A DNA stretch of 64,000 nt. It comes from Bacteroidaceae bacterium (lineage in GTDB: Bacteria > Bacteroidota > Bacteroidia > Bacteroidales > Bacteroidaceae). The notes below the pieces were generated by a model. That model was not told where the DNA came from. It saw only the letters and a program-made list of their open reading frames with translations, and did not search any database. Shown in pieces: positions 62,407 through 64,000 of this stretch. The translations under genes and the position numbers were made by a program. Numbering within the stretch: the stretch's first letter is position 1; every line of letters starts with the position of its first letter. The stretch covers positions 34,587 through 98,586 of the forward strand of contig JAKSIQ010000003.1 in assembly GCA_024398755.1 (NCBI GenBank). Reading direction: 5' to 3'.

Positions 62407-63798
62407 ATGAACAATACGAGCGGCGACATACAGAAAAGGGAGGCCAAGTACACGCTCATGACCAGTACTCCGGTACCGCGTCTGATAGTGCGTTTTGCCA
62501 TTCCCACCATTATCAGCATGATGGTGACTGCCCTCTACAACATGGCCGATGCCTATTTCGTGGGCAATCTTTCGACTCATGCCGTTGCGGGCGTAGGTGT
62601 GGCTTTCGCTTTCCAGGCTCTGATTCAGGCCATAGGGTTCTTTTTCGGCTCCGGAGCCGGCACGTTCATTTCACGCGCCTTGGGTTCAAAAGACATGGAC
62701 GGTGCCGAGCGCATGGCATCGACCGGTTTCTTCACGCCTCTTTTTTTAGGCGCTGTAATAGCTGTCATTGGTCTGGTCTTTCTGCCTCAGCTGGCGCACA
62801 TTCTCGGGGCCACGCCCGAAATTGTGCCAAGTGCCTGTGACTATCTGCGCTGGCTGCTTGTAGCCATGCCGTTCATGGTGTCGCAAATGGCTCTGAACAA
62901 CCAGCTGCGCATGCAGGGCGGTGCCTGGTTCGCCATGATTGGCATTACCAGCGGCTGTGTTCTGAATGTGATTCTGGACCCCATTTTCATTTTCACCCTT
63001 AATCTGGGTGTCAGCGGCGCTTCGCTGGCCACTTTCGTCTGTCAGCTGTTTTCATGGTCGCTGCTGCTGTGGGGTACCACCCGCAAGGGTAATGTGCATA
63101 TAAGGTTCTGCAATTTCACCCCTACCCTGCACATGATGCACGAGATTACCTGCGGCGGTCTGCCGTCGCTCATGCGTCAGGCTTTAGGCAGTCTGTCAAC
63201 TATCTGTGTGAACTGGGCTGCAGCGCACTATGCCGCTCCGGGCACTGAGGCATCGGCCATTGCGGCTTTCGCCATTGTGTCGCGTGTCATGATTTGCGCC
63301 ATGTCTGTCATTCTGGGTCTCGGGCAGGGGTTCCAGCCTGTGGTGGGTTTCAACTGGGGTGCAAAGAAATATGACCGCGTACGGTGCGCCTATCTGTTTA
63401 CCATGCGCACCACTTTTCTGCTCATTCTGGTCATGTCGGTTCTGGGCTACGCTTTCGCCCCGGAAATTGTTTCGTTTTTCCGCAGCGAGGATCCCGATCT
63501 GATTGCCATGGGTGCCCGCATTCTGCGCTGGCAGTGTCTTGCGTTCGTCACCGTCAGCGTGACCACGCCCACCAACATGCTGCTGCAGAACATCAGGCGC
63601 ACTGTCCCCGCCACCATTCTGGCCATGAGCCGCCAGGGCATTTTCTTCTATCCGGCCATTCTAATTATGCCGCGCATCTGGGGCATTGAAGGACTGATGG
63701 CCACCCTTGCCGTTGCCGACACCTGCACCTTCATTCTTGCGCTGCCAATGTGTATTGGCATACTCAGGGAATTGAGAATACGTTTTTCGGGTGTGTAG
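62407..63798 (+). CDS. MATE-family efflux transporter
   Basis: The 463-residue protein has about twelve membrane segments in two similar halves. VRFAIPTIISMMVTALYNMADAYFVG (here interrupted) and FGSGAGTFISRALGSKD in the first half and LGQGFQPVVGFNWGAKKYDR in the second are typical MATE marks. Such proteins export drugs or metabolites in exchange for sodium or protons. A longer frame exists upstream but lies over murF, and the ATG at 62407 follows the promoter. The last codons and the stop lie inside an inverted repeat. Confidence 0.92.
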   Translation: MNNTSGDIQKREAKYTLMTSTPVPRLIVRFAIPTIISMMVTALYNMADAYFVGNLSTHAVAGVGVAFAFQALIQAIGFFFGSGAGTFISRALGSKDMDGAERMASTGFFTPLFLGAVIAVIGLVFLPQLAHILGATPEIVPSACDYLRWLLVAMPFMVSQMALNNQLRMQGGAWFAMIGITSGCVLNVILDPIFIFTLNLGVSGASLATFVCQLFSWSLLLWGTTRKGNVHIRFCNFTPTLHMMHEITCGGLPSLMRQALGSLSTICVNWAAAHYAAPGTEASAIAAFAIVSRVMICAMSVILGLGQGFQPVVGFNWGAKKYDRVRCAYLFTMRTTFLLILVMSVLGYAFAPEIVSFFRSEDPDLIAMGARILRWQCLAFVTVSVTTPTNMLLQNIRRTVPATILAMSRQGIFFYPAILIMPRIWGIEGLMATLAVADTCTFILALPMCIGILRELRIRFSGV

Positions 63799-63910
63799 TT
63801 TTGGAAACTACGCGCCTTCGGCGCTATCCCTCCCACGCCTTCGGCGCGGGCCCCTCCCGTTCACGAAGCCACGGGCGGCTACGGTTTCCCAAACTACACA
63901 TCCGAAAAAC
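63782..63910. repeat. 27-bp inverted-repeat element spanning the MATE stop codon
   Basis: The arms 63782-63808 and 63884-63910 match in 25 of 27 positions as reverse complements. Between them lie two copies of a GC-rich CGCCTTCGGCG palindrome followed by TCCCTCCC-like text, and a CCCGT/ACGGG stem. There is no open frame of note and no U tract. It resembles a miniature palindromic element or a large transcript hairpin. The stop codon of the MATE gene (63796-63798) is inside the left arm. Confidence 0.65.
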
Positions 63911-64000
63911 TCCGCTCGCCTTGGGACAGCGGTGAGTGATTTGGGCTGTTTTACTCACGGACTAGCCATTTTCCAGACCGCGGTAAGTGAATACGCCTGT

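Noticed and set aside
63928-63991. Repeated GCGGTGAGTGATT and GCGGTAAGTGAAT near the right edge
   Set aside because: The similarity is short and the window ends, so no element can be defined.

Overview
The window looks like a core-genome segment of a bacterium of the order Bacteroidales (phylum Bacteroidota). The gene content fits this: a fused MurF-alanine racemase, class II ribonucleotide reductase, LptC and LptD export proteins, CdaA next to FolP, a Bacteroidota-type DUF4105 protein and two proteins that resemble DUF6057. Most promoters I can find match the phylum's pattern, a -33 TTTG and a -7 TAnnTTTG. Family or genus cannot be set from this sequence alone. No insertion sequence, integrase, prophage or CRISPR array is visible.

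Left part (1-14.2 kb). A peptidyl-prolyl isomerase gene runs off the left edge. Behind a strong terminator lies an envelope operon read leftward: coaX, an outer-membrane barrel, a TPR protein and lptC. A rightward pair encodes a DUF4105-phosphatase-like fusion and a SlyD-type FKBP. A leftward housekeeping run follows: lysS, gpsA, pgi and a HAD phosphatase. Next come a small lipoprotein gene with its own terminator and a tRNA-Arg(CCG) gene.

14.6-27.3 kb. Three rightward genes encode a CDF metal transporter, a sigma-like protein of unknown role and a metallophosphoesterase. They converge on a leftward series with pyrD, pyrK, ung, asnA, lptD, an HD-domain gene and a large GH2 beta-galactosidase.

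27.3-36.1 kb. This is the most unusual region. A rightward operon carries a decayed DUF6057-like gene, then two tandem copies of a two-gene module: a polytopic membrane protein plus a lipoprotein with a TolB-like propeller and a CxxCH motif. A cell-wall amidase gene closes the operon.

36.1-50 kb. A 357-base gap with degenerate DnaA boxes leads into dnaA. Leftward folB, nrdJ and murF-alr follow, then rightward genes for an MFS transporter, dxs, trkA and trkH.

49.6-64 kb. A long leftward run contains groS-groL, purN, deoD, prmC, recX, comF, queA, an M20 deacetylase, and an AAA ATPase plus DUF4435 pair that resembles the PARIS phage-defence system. Upstream lie cdaA, folP and murF, also leftward. 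A divergent MATE transporter ends inside a 27-bp inverted-repeat element at the right edge.

Much of the window serves cell-wall and outer-membrane biogenesis (murF, murF-alr, amidase, lptC, lptD, dxs, barrel, PPIase), nucleotide metabolism (pyrD, pyrK, nrdJ, purN, deoD, ung) and folate synthesis (folB, folP).
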